DNA of 14,923 bases from JBEGQX01 sp041180805 (GTDB lineage Bacteria; Planctomycetota; Planctomycetia; Gemmatales; Gemmataceae): contig JBEGQX010000115.1 in NCBI GenBank assembly GCA_041180805.1, forward strand, positions 1 through 14,923, given 5' to 3'. Position 1 is the stretch's first letter. Every line of letters begins with the position of its first letter. Shown in pieces: positions 7,801 to 14,923 of this stretch. Made by a program: the position numbers and the translations under genes. A model generated the notes under the pieces. That model did no database searches. It was given only the letters and a program-made list of their open reading frames with translations, and was not told the origin of the DNA.

Positions 7801-8556
7801 TCAAGCTCCGGCCTTAACGATGGCAAGGAACTGATCCGCCTTCAGGCTGGCTCCGCCAATAAGGCCGCCATCCACATCGGGTTGGCTAAGCAGGGAAGCG
7901 GCGTTTTCCGGCTTCATGCTGCCACCGTATTGAATGCGCAGCTTTTGTGCCACTTCGCTGGAGTGAGTTTTTGCCACCCAGTTGCGGATGAACGCATGAG
8001 CGTCTTGTGCCTGCTGGGGGGTTGCGTTCAAACCTGTGCCAATGGCCCATACAGGTTCGTAGGCAAGGGTCACATTTGCCAGATCGTTAGCTGTCAGGCT
8101 GGCCATGCTTCCTTCGAGTTGCTTTTTCAAAACTTCATCCGTCTTGTTACCCTGGCGTTCCTCAATAGTTTCACCCAGCGCCAGAATTACCTTCAAGCCG
8201 GCTTTTAATGCCGCATGAACTTTCTTGTTGATCATGCCGTCGCATTCGCCAAACTTCTGCCTTCTTTCGCTATGCCCAAGGATCACATACTTGCAGCCAA
8301 TATCCACCAGCATGGTGGGGCTGACTTCACCGGTGAAGGCACCTTCATTTTCGTGATAGCAATTTTGCGCACCAAGGCTTACCGAGGTACCTTTGAGCAC
8401 CTGGGCGACAGCGTCCAGGTAGGGAAACGGAGGGCAAACCGCCACATCCACCTGGCTGATAGGAGCTACGGCAGATGCCACATCTTGAGCCAGCTTTTTG
8501 GCTACGGCAAGGTTGGTGAACATCTTCCAGTTTCCCGCCACGAATTTCCTGCGCAT
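7801..8556 (-). CDS. tpiA: Triosephosphate isomerase
   Basis: 251-residue cytoplasmic TIM-barrel enzyme interconverting dihydroxyacetone phosphate and glyceraldehyde 3-phosphate in glycolysis and gluconeogenesis. All key elements are present: FVAGNWKM with Lys11, GAQNCYHENEGAFTGEVSP, YVILGHSERR with the electrophile His95, the signature LAYEPVWAIGTG with catalytic base Glu167, and the phosphate-binding YGGSMKPENA and GLIGGASLK loops. Length is normal for the family. Start: ATG 8556 gives MRRKFVAGNWKM, the usual family start. An in-frame TTG at 8568 is immediately preceded by AGGAAAGG, so a four-residue longer form is possible. It lies 116 bp downstream of pheA on the same strand, but a terminator between them argues for a separate promoter. 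No damage is visible. Confidence 0.97.
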   Translation of the reverse strand: MRRKFVAGNWKMFTNLAVAKKLAQDVASAVAPISQVDVAVCPPFPYLDAVAQVLKGTSVSLGAQNCYHENEGAFTGEVSPTMLVDIGCKYVILGHSERRQKFGECDGMINKKVHAALKAGLKVILALGETIEERQGNKTDEVLKKQLEGSMASLTANDLANVTLAYEPVWAIGTGLNATPQQAQDAHAFIRNWVAKTHSSEVAQKLRIQYGGSMKPENAASLLSQPDVDGGLIGGASLKADQFLAIVKAGA

Positions 8557-8609
8557 TTGAAGGCCCAACCTTTCCTGATGAATTGTTTTGGATCAGATAG
8601 ATATTTTAT

Positions 8610-8649
8610 AAAAAAAAGAAAACCCGCTAAGACTTGCTTTGCGGGTTTT
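8610..8649 (-). terminator. Intrinsic terminator after pheA
   Basis: Read on the minus strand, AAAACCCGC (rc of 8641-8649) pairs with GCGGGTTTT (rc of 8619-8627) around a 13-base loop, and the transcript continues into a run of U (rc of 8611-8617). The stem lies about 25 bases past the pheA stop codon and before tpiA. It should end pheA transcription and separate the two genes. Confidence 0.85.
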
Positions 8650-8672
8650 GAGAATAACTATTTTCAATGCAA

Positions 8673-9806
8673 TTAACCGCTGATCTGCGCCATGGGAAAG
8701 CTGCCCAGAATGGTCACCTCGGTGCATTGATCCCCAAGCGCCTTTAACAACTTGCCAACCTTGGGGTCATCCACATGGCCTTCGAAATCGGCGAAGAAAA
8801 TATATTCAGCCTTTGCCTCGCGGGAGGGGAAGGATTCAATCCAGGTAAGATTGACCTTGGTTTGGCGGAAAATATCGATCGCATCGGCAAGTGAGCCGGG
8901 GCGATGTGGGATTCGGAACATAATCGTGGTTTTGTCAGTTCCGGTTCGATGGCTCTTTTGGTGGCCGATCACCGCAAAACGGGTTTCGTTATCTGGAGAA
9001 TCCTGAATATCTTCAAAGAGGATTCTCAGGCCGTAGCGGACAGAAGCCTGCCTGCTGGCCACGGCTGCGGCACCCGGTTCGCGTTGCGCGAGTTCGGCAG
9101 CGGTTGTTGTGCTGGAAACTTCCGTCAGCAAGGCATGGGGTACATTCTTGCTAAGCCAGTTTCGACATTGGGAAAGCGCCTGAGGTTTGCTGTAAACCCT
9201 GCGAATATCCTTGGCCTCGCACTTGGCCATCAGATTATGATGGATAGCCAGGCGAATTTCTGAACAAATAAGCATCTGGGGAAGACGCAGAAACATATCC
9301 AGAGTGTCAGCAACCCTGCCGTCGGTGGAGTTTTCCACAGGCACGACGCCAAAATCAGCGTGGCCGCGGTTAACTTCTTCAAACACGGCGGCAATGCTGC
9401 CAACAGGAACGAATTCAACAGCCTGGCCAAATCGTTCAATGGCGGCCAGATGACTGTAGCTGTATTCGGGCCCAAGGTATGCAACCTTGATGATTTTTTG
9501 CAGGGCCCGGGAACCGCTCATAATTTCTCGGAAAACAGCCCTTACGGTACCTGCATCCAGAGGACCGTGTATTTTATTGTGGGCTTCCAAAACATTGGCG
9601 AGAACTTCTTCTTCCCGTGCGGGAGAAAAGATATCCTCTCCATTCTCAATTTTAATTTTCCCGATTTCTCCAGCGGCTTCGGCACGTTCATTGATGAGCT
9701 TTAGGATTTGCAGATCCAGCTTATCAATCTGGGAGCGGTAAGATTTAACCGCCGCCAGGGCTTTTGCAGGGGAAAGAGCTTGGTGAGATTCGTTTTTACG
9801 CGCCAT
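8673..9806 (-). CDS. pheA: Bifunctional chorismate mutase / prephenate dehydratase (P-protein)
   Basis: 377-residue cytoplasmic enzyme that converts chorismate to prephenate and then to phenylpyruvate, the committed steps to phenylalanine. Residues about 15-100 are an AroQ-type chorismate mutase (SYRSQIDKLDLQILKLINER, then GKIK, then AREEEVL, with Arg24, Arg41 and Lys50 as likely substrate-binding residues). About 107-282 form the prephenate dehydratase domain: VAYLGPEYSYSHLAA, GVVPVENSTDGRV, SSTTTAAELA and the active-site NETRFAVIG (Thr275-Arg276-Phe277). About 292-370 form an ACT regulatory domain with PGSLAD (GALV-like) and IESFPSR (ESRP-like), consistent with feedback inhibition by phenylalanine. 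Start: ATG 9806 is chosen over an in-frame TTG at 9818; neither has a strong Shine-Dalgarno. It is divergent from dnaK across a 518-bp region, has a candidate promoter at 9847-9874 and is followed by a terminator. It appears intact and monocistronic. Confidence 0.96.
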   Translation of the reverse strand: MARKNESHQALSPAKALAAVKSYRSQIDKLDLQILKLINERAEAAGEIGKIKIENGEDIFSPAREEEVLANVLEAHNKIHGPLDAGTVRAVFREIMSGSRALQKIIKVAYLGPEYSYSHLAAIERFGQAVEFVPVGSIAAVFEEVNRGHADFGVVPVENSTDGRVADTLDMFLRLPQMLICSEIRLAIHHNLMAKCEAKDIRRVYSKPQALSQCRNWLSKNVPHALLTEVSSTTTAAELAQREPGAAAVASRQASVRYGLRILFEDIQDSPDNETRFAVIGHQKSHRTGTDKTTIMFRIPHRPGSLADAIDIFRQTKVNLTWIESFPSREAKAEYIFFADFEGHVDDPKVGKLLKALGDQCTEVTILGSFPMAQISG

Positions 9807-9846
9807 GGTAAATCTCAAAGAAGTAAATTAAGCGTAAATTTCCTTT

Positions 9847-9874
9847 AATTTATGCCCCTTCCATGGAGAGTCAA
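9847..9874 (-). promoter_or_regulatory. Candidate sigma70-type promoter for pheA
   Basis: On the minus strand, TTGACT (rc of 9869-9874) is followed after 16 bases by TAAATT (rc of 9847-9852), fitting a -35/-10 pair. Transcription would begin near 9840 and leave a leader of about 33 bases before ATG 9806. Planctomycete promoters are poorly characterised, so this is a motif match only. Confidence 0.45.
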
Positions 9875-10006
9875 TTCATCAGAAGAACCAATATCCACTG
9901 ATAGTATTGTGCAGACATATTATCAAATTAGCCAAATCATGCAAACTATTTATTTTTACATATTGTCAGAATGGCCATTTTTGGTTGAGATTTGAGGAAT
10001 TGGTTC

Positions 10007-10038
10007 TGCCAAAATGGCACCCTTCAGGCTGCCATTTT
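10007..10038. repeat. Nested inverted repeats (TGCCA/TGGCA) upstream of dnaK
   Basis: AAAATGGCA (10011-10019) and TGCCATTTT (10030-10038) are a perfect 9-bp inverted repeat around a 10-base loop. The same TGGCA also pairs with TGCCA at 10007-10011, three bases upstream, giving two mutually exclusive arms. The element could be an operator, or a weak hairpin terminator for the plus strand since the second arm ends in TTTT. The TGGCAC and GC within it (10016-10017 and 10028-10029) also match the GG-N10-GC spacing of a sigma54 promoter, though the -12 element AGGCT is imperfect. Confidence 0.55.
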
Positions 10039-10276
10039 ATTTGACATGTTTTGAATTAGTAGCACAAATATATGTTAATAAATGACTTATGGTAATTAAA
10101 AGGAATCTCATCTGACCCATTTTTTGGAATGGCATAACAGTTGCTTACCTAAAAATTATGAAGCCAGAGGGGGCTTGAATTGAATTTGGTAATCGAACAG
10201 TAGGTGCAAAAGACGGTTTTCCTGATTCTAAGAAAATTAAGTTTTTGCATGATTGACATGAACATTTGACACAAAA

Positions 10277-10293
10277 AGGCATCATGGATGCCT
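10277..10293 (+). promoter_or_regulatory. Small hairpin in the dnaK leader
   Basis: AGGCATC (10277-10283) and GATGCCT (10287-10293) form a perfect 7-bp stem with a 3-base loop, ending 31 bases before the dnaK ATG and 17 bases before the ribosome binding site. It lies just after two TTGACA hexamers (10253-10258 and 10266-10271). It may be a repressor operator over the promoter or an RNA hairpin in the 5' leader; the sequence cannot tell which. Confidence 0.45.
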
Positions 10294-10324
10294 GTAAGAC
10301 TTCAAAACAAAAGGAGAATTCAAC

Positions 10325-12289
10325 ATGGCTGAAGAGAAAATCATTGGAATTGATTTAGGCACCACCAACTCGGTGGTTGCGGTTATGGAAGGTGGCGAAG
10401 TGAAGGTTATTGCCAACCAGGAAGGCAATCGAATCACTCCCTCGGTGGTTGCATTCACCGACAAGGGAGACCGAATCGTGGGTGACCCCGCCAAGCGTCA
10501 GGCAATTACCAATCCTCGTCGAACCATTTACTCCATCAAGCGCTTCATGGGTCGCAGGCACAGCGAAGTCGGCGATGAGGAAAAGCTGGTTCCCTACAAG
10601 ATTGTTGGTGGTCCTGAAGAACCCGTAAAAGTGGAAATTGATGGCAAGAATTTCACTCCGCCGGAAATTTCCGCGATGATTCTTCGCAAACTTAAGGAAG
10701 CTGCCGAAAACTACCTTGGACACACCGTTCGCAAGGCGGTTATTACCGTACCAGCGTACTTCAATGATGCCCAAAGGCAGGCCACCATTGAGGCTGCACA
10801 AATTGCAGGCTTTGATACCGAATGGGAAATTGAGGATCCCGCCACGGGCAAGAAGACTCGTCAGCGCATGCGTATCATCAATGAACCAACCGCTGCATCT
10901 CTGGCGTATGGCCTTGAGAAAAAGGCAAATGAGAAGATCGCAGTATTCGACCTTGGTGGCGGTACCTTTGATATCTCCATCCTGGATGTGGGTGATGGCG
11001 TGTTCAAAGTGGAATCCACCAATGGCGACACCCATCTGGGTGGGGATGACTTTGACCAGGTTTTGATCGATTACATCGCGGATGAATTCAAGAAGGAAAA
11101 CGGCATTGACCTTCGCAAGGATCAGATGGCGCTTCAAAGGTTGAAGGAAGCCGCCGAGCGCGCCAAGAAAGATCTTTCCCAGCAGGCTAATACCGATATC
11201 AACCTGCCTTTCATTACCGCGGATGCCAGTGGGCCAAAGCATTTGCAGTTGGCACTTACCCGCGCCAAGTTCGAGCAGTTGGTGGACCCGTTGATCGAAC
11301 GCTGTCGTATTCCTGTTATTAAGGCGTTGTCCGATGCAAAGCTGAAGCCTTCTGAAATTGACGAAGTGGTCATGGTGGGTGGTATGACCCGCATGCCCAA
11401 GATTCAGTGGCTTGTGAAGGATATCTTCGGCAAGGAAGGTCACAGGGGTGTGAACCCAGACGAGGTAGTGGCGATTGGTGCCGCAATTCAGGGTGCCCAA
11501 TTGCTGTTGGGCAGCAAATCGGAAGTTCTACTGGTGGATGTGACTCCTCTTTCCATGGGTATTGAAACCCTTGGAGGCAGGCTTACCCGTCTGATCGAGC
11601 GCAATTCCTCCATACCCGTGGAACGCAAGCAGATCTTTTCTACTGCTGCAGATAACCAGACTGCTGTTACCATTTCCGTGTATCAGGGTGAAAGTGAAAT
11701 CGCCAAGTCTTCGGGCAACCGATTGCTGGGTGAATTCAACCTTGAGGGAATTGGAGCTGCGCCTCGCGGTGAACCGCAGATCGAGGTTACTTTCGCACTG
11801 GATACCAACGGCATTCTCAAGGTTTCTGCCAAGGATCTTGGAACTGGCAAAGAAGCCCGGGTGGAAATCAAGGGCTCCAGTGGACTTAGCAAGGATGAGG
11901 TTGAACGCATGCGTAAGGATGCGGAATCTCACGCCGATGACGATAAGAAAAAGCTGGAAGTTATCAATGCCCGCAACGAAGCGGACAACATTGTGTTCCA
12001 GATTGAAAAGCAGCTTAAGGAACATGGTTCCAAGCTGGCCGAAAATGACAAGGCTGCTGTGCAGGGTGCGGTAGACCGTGTGAAGGCTGCTTGCAAGGGA
12101 GAGGATGCCCAGGCCATTCGTCAGGCTACTTCAGACCTTGTCGCAGCTTCTCAGGCTTTGTCGCAGCATATGGGTGGAGCGGGTGCAGCTCCTGGCCAGG
12201 GTCCTGCGGGTGATGCTGGTGCATCTGCCTCGGCTGGCAAGAAAGGTGGCGATGATGTCATCGATGCCGAGTTTGAAGTAAAGAAGTAA
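10325..12289 (+). CDS. dnaK: Molecular chaperone DnaK (Hsp70)
   Basis: 654-residue cytoplasmic Hsp70 that binds exposed hydrophobic segments of client proteins in an ATP-driven cycle with DnaJ and GrpE. The ATPase domain (about 1-395) shows GIDLGTTNS (8-16), the TVPAYFNDAQRQAT segment, IINEPTAASLAYG, FDLGGGTFDIS (208-218) and VVMVGGMTRMP. The interdomain linker is VLLVDVTPLS (401-410). The substrate-binding beta domain runs to about 515, the helical lid to about 615, then a Gly/Ala-rich tail ends in DDVIDAEFEVKK. Length is slightly above the usual 635-640. One clear reason is an insertion of about 16 residues (roughly 164-182, TEWEIEDPATGKKTRQRM) between the IAG and RIINEP motifs, where the E. 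coli protein has only four residues. grpE, dnaJ and hrcA are not adjacent. A good ribosome binding site and a strong terminator frame the gene, so it appears monocistronic. Confidence 0.98.
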   Translation: MAEEKIIGIDLGTTNSVVAVMEGGEVKVIANQEGNRITPSVVAFTDKGDRIVGDPAKRQAITNPRRTIYSIKRFMGRRHSEVGDEEKLVPYKIVGGPEEPVKVEIDGKNFTPPEISAMILRKLKEAAENYLGHTVRKAVITVPAYFNDAQRQATIEAAQIAGFDTEWEIEDPATGKKTRQRMRIINEPTAASLAYGLEKKANEKIAVFDLGGGTFDISILDVGDGVFKVESTNGDTHLGGDDFDQVLIDYIADEFKKENGIDLRKDQMALQRLKEAAERAKKDLSQQANTDINLPFITADASGPKHLQLALTRAKFEQLVDPLIERCRIPVIKALSDAKLKPSEIDEVVMVGGMTRMPKIQWLVKDIFGKEGHRGVNPDEVVAIGAAIQGAQLLLGSKSEVLLVDVTPLSMGIETLGGRLTRLIERNSSIPVERKQIFSTAADNQTAVTISVYQGESEIAKSSGNRLLGEFNLEGIGAAPRGEPQIEVTFALDTNGILKVSAKDLGTGKEARVEIKGSSGLSKDEVERMRKDAESHADDDKKKLEVINARNEADNIVFQIEKQLKEHGSKLAENDKAAVQGAVDRVKAACKGEDAQAIRQATSDLVAASQALSQHMGGAGAAPGQGPAGDAGASASAGKKGGDDVIDAEFEVKK

Positions 12290-12315
12290 GCTGAAAAACT
12301 TAAAGGCTTTCCAAC

Positions 12316-12348
12316 AAACCCCGGGCTTACCCCCGGGGTTTATTTTTT
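12316..12348 (+). terminator. Intrinsic terminator after dnaK
   Basis: AAACCCCGGG (12316-12325) and CCCGGGGTTT (12332-12341) form a perfect 10-bp GC-rich stem with a 6-base loop, followed by ATTTTTT. It begins 27 bases after the dnaK stop codon and separates dnaK from the giant surface-protein gene. Confidence 0.93.
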
Positions 12349-12513
12349 AATCATGTGATCAACGAAGGCCTAACGTTTAAGATGGGTAATCTGGTTGAAC
12401 TCTTAGGCTGGTGATTATTTTTCCGGCTGATTATTTGGGTTTTTCGTCAAATTGGTGCCCGCAACTCGTCGATGATTAAGGATGTATGCACGAGTGTAGA
12501 GCTAGAACCGTTG

Positions 12514-12518
12514 AAAGG
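12514..12518 (+). promoter_or_regulatory. Ribosome binding site deciding the giant-protein start
   Basis: AAAGG lies 9 bases before ATG 12528. It favours that codon over an in-frame ATG at 12486, which has no comparable site and would add 14 residues. Confidence 0.55.
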
Positions 12519-12527
12519 TACCGAACT

Positions 12528-14923
12528 ATGATTTCCCTCTTCTCCAAAATATTTTCTTCCAGAAAATCCAAAAGCAAGAGGCAACCTGCCAACGCATTCT
12601 CTTTCCCCAACCAGCTTTCATTGCAGAAGTTGGAGGACCGGATCACTCCGGCAATTGGAAGTTTGGTTGGTTCCACGCTTACCATTGATTACACGGCAAC
12701 AGGTACAACTGCGGAAACTGTTACCGCAACAAATGATGGAACTAATATCACGTTGACTGGTGACATCACTGGTATAACCAGTTTTACAACCAGCAATATC
12801 ACGAAAATTTCGATCACCAATTCCGGCACAAGTACCAATCAGACCTTTAATCTGGATGGTTCTGCGGGGTATGTTTTGCAAAGTGGCTTGAGCAGTGCTG
12901 GTGTTGATTTTGTAAATATCACTACATCCATCGATTCCAGCACTGGGCTGAACGCAAACATTACTGTCAGTGATGCAACCAGTATTTTTTTGAATGCAGA
13001 CATTTCATCCGGAAGCGGCAACATTACCCTTGATGCGGACACCGGCACTACCCAGCCTGGAAATATAACCGGTGTATTCATTAATGGCCCTGGTGTGGAT
13101 ATCACTACCACCACTGGAAATATTCAAATAGATGGTCGCGGTGGAGATTCCAACGCAGGTTTCCAGACTGGCATTTCTTTGGGTGTAGGGAACACCATAA
13201 AAGCCAATTCCACAGGAAATATAAGTCTTAATGGTGTAGCTGGTGGCGGAACTACCGGTGGGAATAATATCGGTTTGGATATTCGTGGATTGGTCCAGTC
13301 CAGTGGTGGCACCATTAATCTCAATGGTTCGGGTGGGTCCGGAAATAACACATCAAATCATGGGATTCTTGTTTTTGGTGGAGAGATAAAAAACACAGGC
13401 TCTGGTGCAATCTCATTGACTGGAACAGGAGGTAATAGCACGGGTGACTTTAATTACGGTATATTTCTTCAAGATTCTTCATTAATTCAAGCAGAAAGTG
13501 GATCCGTTACCATTTCTGGTACAGGCGGTGGTTCTGGAATTTCAAACAATAACCGTGGAATTAGTATGGAGGTTTCATCTTCTAATGCCCCTGTGCTTAA
13601 AACCACTGCTGGCGGTGCCATAAGTCTGGTTGGAAGCAAAGGTAATGGTACTACCAGTGAAGGGCTTAACCTCCGTGATGGAAGCATAAGTACCGACATC
13701 ACTGCAGGTGGCTCGGTGCCTGGTACCATCACCCTGGAAACCGATGTCATCTCCATCACTAATGCTACCGTTACAACAACCAATACGGTAAACCTTCGTA
13801 ATAAAACTGCTAATGTGACCATAGACTTGGGCACGGCCAGTACATCTTCCTTTGGGCTTAGCGATGCTCAATTGGACAAGATATCTGCGGGTACGTTGAT
13901 AGTCGGCAGAAGTGATAGTGCTGCCAATGGTGCCATAACGATTTCATCGGCATTAAGCTTGGTGCCGAATCTTGATTTGGTAGGACCCAGTGGCATTAAC
14001 CTGAATGCCGATTTAACAACCACGGGGTTGCAGACTTATTCGGGTGGTGTAACTCTTGGTAACTCGGTTTCCATTGCCACCACGAATAATAATATACTTT
14101 TTTCCTCTACGGTGAACGGCGGTTCCAAAAACCTTTCCATTGGGGCAACTACTGCGGGTGGTACAACTACCTTTACAAACACTGTAACGGCGCTGGGTTC
14201 TGGTACAGGCGCTGCGCTGAATGTGGCCTCTGGTGTTACAGGCTTGGTGCGGTTTCAGAATACGCTTGCTGGAAACTCCGGCATTACGGCTTTGGGTACC
14301 ACCAGTAACCTGCGCTTCGATGCTAATGTGACCCTGGGAAATGGCGATACCGGAACAAACTTGGCTGGCACCACTATTCTGGATGGCCTTACATTTACTG
14401 GTAATGATGGCATTACAATGAATGTTGTCAACCTTTCCACCGCGGCGGTGGACATCAATACTCAAACCGGTGATGTCAATTTGAATGGCACCATCAATGG
14501 CGCGGTTGGCTTCAAGGTTCGTTCCGATTCCGCGATTGCACTGGCAGGCAATATTGGTAACTCCAATGCCCCTACCAGCGTGGACATGGTTGCAAATACC
14601 ACCTTCACCGGGGCTGGAACCATCAAGACAACGGGTGCTGCAAATCTGGGTGGTTCGTCTGTGGGTAACAGTACCACCCCCATTACCCTGGACTCCACCA
14701 CCGGACTTACTGCCACCAGCACCAACAATGGCAATCTGTTTTTAGGTGCGCTTACCAATAGTATTCCCATCACACTTTTCACGGCTGGAACCGGTACCAT
14801 TTCCATCAAGTCTGGCACTTACGCGCTTAGTGGCAGCAATAAAATCAGTGATGATAGCAAGGTAAACCTGGATGGCGGCGTGCTGAATATGGCCGGGTTC
14901 ACAGAAACCATTGGTGCGCTGCT
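12528..14923 (+). CDS. Giant beta-repeat surface or secreted protein with planctomycete N-terminal motif (3' truncated)
   Basis: The frame is open from ATG 12528 to the window end: 798 complete codons plus two bases, with no stop. The N-terminus is basic (SSRKSKSKR, 10-18) and carries LQKLEDRITPA, with LEDRITPA at residues 35-42. This motif is found at the start of many very large planctomycete exported proteins. No ordinary hydrophobic signal peptide is visible, so export probably relies on that N-terminal region. The rest is rich in Thr, Gly, Asn and Ser with short alternating beta-strand units such as GNITLDADTG, GAISLTGTGG and GTINLNGSGG. I see no Cys or Trp in the whole stretch. Segments such as LQTYSGGVTLGNSVSIATTNNNILF and VNLDGGVLNMAGFTETIGAL resemble filamentous-haemagglutinin and autotransporter-associated beta-strand repeats, suggesting a long beta-helix. 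No catalytic domain is visible so far. A role in adhesion or as a cell-surface fibre is inferred. Confidence 0.88.
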   Translation, partial: MISLFSKIFSSRKSKSKRQPANAFSFPNQLSLQKLEDRITPAIGSLVGSTLTIDYTATGTTAETVTATNDGTNITLTGDITGITSFTTSNITKISITNSGTSTNQTFNLDGSAGYVLQSGLSSAGVDFVNITTSIDSSTGLNANITVSDATSIFLNADISSGSGNITLDADTGTTQPGNITGVFINGPGVDITTTTGNIQIDGRGGDSNAGFQTGISLGVGNTIKANSTGNISLNGVAGGGTTGGNNIGLDIRGLVQSSGGTINLNGSGGSGNNTSNHGILVFGGEIKNTGSGAISLTGTGGNSTGDFNYGIFLQDSSLIQAESGSVTISGTGGGSGISNNNRGISMEVSSSNAPVLKTTAGGAISLVGSKGNGTTSEGLNLRDGSISTDITAGGSVPGTITLETDVISITNATVTTTNTVNLRNKTANVTIDLGTASTSSFGLSDAQLDKISAGTLIVGRSDSAANGAITISSALSLVPNLDLVGPSGINLNADLTTTGLQTYSGGVTLGNSVSIATTNNNILFSSTVNGGSKNLSIGATTAGGTTTFTNTVTALGSGTGAALNVASGVTGLVRFQNTLAGNSGITALGTTSNLRFDANVTLGNGDTGTNLAGTTILDGLTFTGNDGITMNVVNLSTAAVDINTQTGDVNLNGTINGAVGFKVRSDSAIALAGNIGNSNAPTSVDMVANTTFTGAGTIKTTGAANLGGSSVGNSTTPITLDSTTGLTATSTNNGNLFLGALTNSIPITLFTAGTGTISIKSGTYALSGSNKISDDSKVNLDGGVLNMAGFTETIGAL

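Larger units (their letters stand above)
9875..10324. promoter_or_regulatory. Non-coding regulatory region upstream of dnaK
   Basis: About 450 bases with no credible reading frame, clearly more AT-rich than the flanking genes. It holds the palindrome AATGGCCATT at 9970-9979, the nested inverted repeats at 10007-10038, another ATGGCA at 10129-10134, three TTGACA hexamers (10041-10046, 10253-10258, 10266-10271) and a small hairpin at 10277-10293. No CIRCE element (the HrcA operator common upstream of dnaK and groE) is visible, and no convincing sigma32-type pair. The dnaK ribosome binding site AAGGAG is at 10311-10316, 8 bases before the start codon. Confidence 0.6.

Noticed and set aside
10117..10123. 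CCCATTT as a sigma32-type -10 element before dnaK
   Set aside because: No CTTGAA-like -35 sequence lies 13-17 bases upstream, so the match is probably chance in AT-rich DNA.
10355..11500. Long minus-strand open frame (381 codons) antisense to dnaK
   Set aside because: Long antisense frames are a well-known by-product of codon bias in dnaK/hsp70 genes and have been misannotated before. The plus strand here encodes a complete, unambiguous DnaK.
12290..12527. Possible small gene or RNA between dnaK and the giant gene
   Set aside because: Apart from the dnaK terminator and the ribosome binding site before 12528, I see no frame with a start signal and no strong structure.
12839..14818. Several minus-strand frames of 67-150 codons opposite the giant gene
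   Set aside because: They arise from the low-complexity Thr/Gly/Asn codon pattern of the plus-strand repeats, overlap one another in different frames and show no start signals or domains.

Overview
This window looks like ordinary chromosomal sequence from a member of the Planctomycetota. The best evidence is the last gene. It is a very large, Cys-free, Thr/Gly/Asn/Ser-rich beta-repeat protein with the N-terminal LEDRITPA motif typical of planctomycete giant exported proteins. A bacterial alpha-2-macroglobulin, class III cyclases with large extracytoplasmic sensors, a Tat-type beta-propeller and a secreted HEAT-repeat protein fit the same phylum. Placement below phylum (for example Gemmatales) is only a guess.

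Layout: (1) 1-450, 3' end of an alpha-2-macroglobulin-family gene on the plus strand. (2) 451-4768, two tandem paralogous class III adenylate/guanylate cyclases on the minus strand, 28 bp apart and probably one transcription unit. Their stop side abuts the macroglobulin stop codon with no spacer. (3) 4877-6124, a divergent gene for a Tat-signal beta-propeller of unknown function. (4) 6221-7777, a secreted HEAT-repeat protein with two CxGYC motifs. (5) 7801-9806 on the minus strand, triosephosphate isomerase (tpiA) and, upstream of it, bifunctional chorismate mutase/prephenate dehydratase (pheA), separated by an intrinsic terminator. (6) 9807-10324, a 518-bp non-coding, AT-rich divergent regulatory region with a candidate pheA promoter, a cluster of ATGGC/GCCAT inverted repeats and a hairpin just upstream of dnaK. 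(7) 10325-12289, dnaK, with a strong intrinsic terminator. (8) 12528 to the window end, the 5' part of the giant beta-repeat surface protein gene, which stays open past the end.

The genes do not form one pathway. tpiA (glycolysis), pheA (phenylalanine biosynthesis) and dnaK (protein folding) are housekeeping genes. The others are envelope or signalling functions. The cyclase pair probably senses two different extracellular ligands and feeds one cyclic-nucleotide signal: the catalytic halves are nearly the same while the sensor halves differ. I found no mobile element, CRISPR array, tRNA, rRNA or defence island, and no convincing new multigene system. The points most worth a second look are the cyclase duplication with a near-identical DNA tract, the 16-residue insertion in the DnaK ATPase domain, the dyad-rich region upstream of dnaK, and the three exported proteins.
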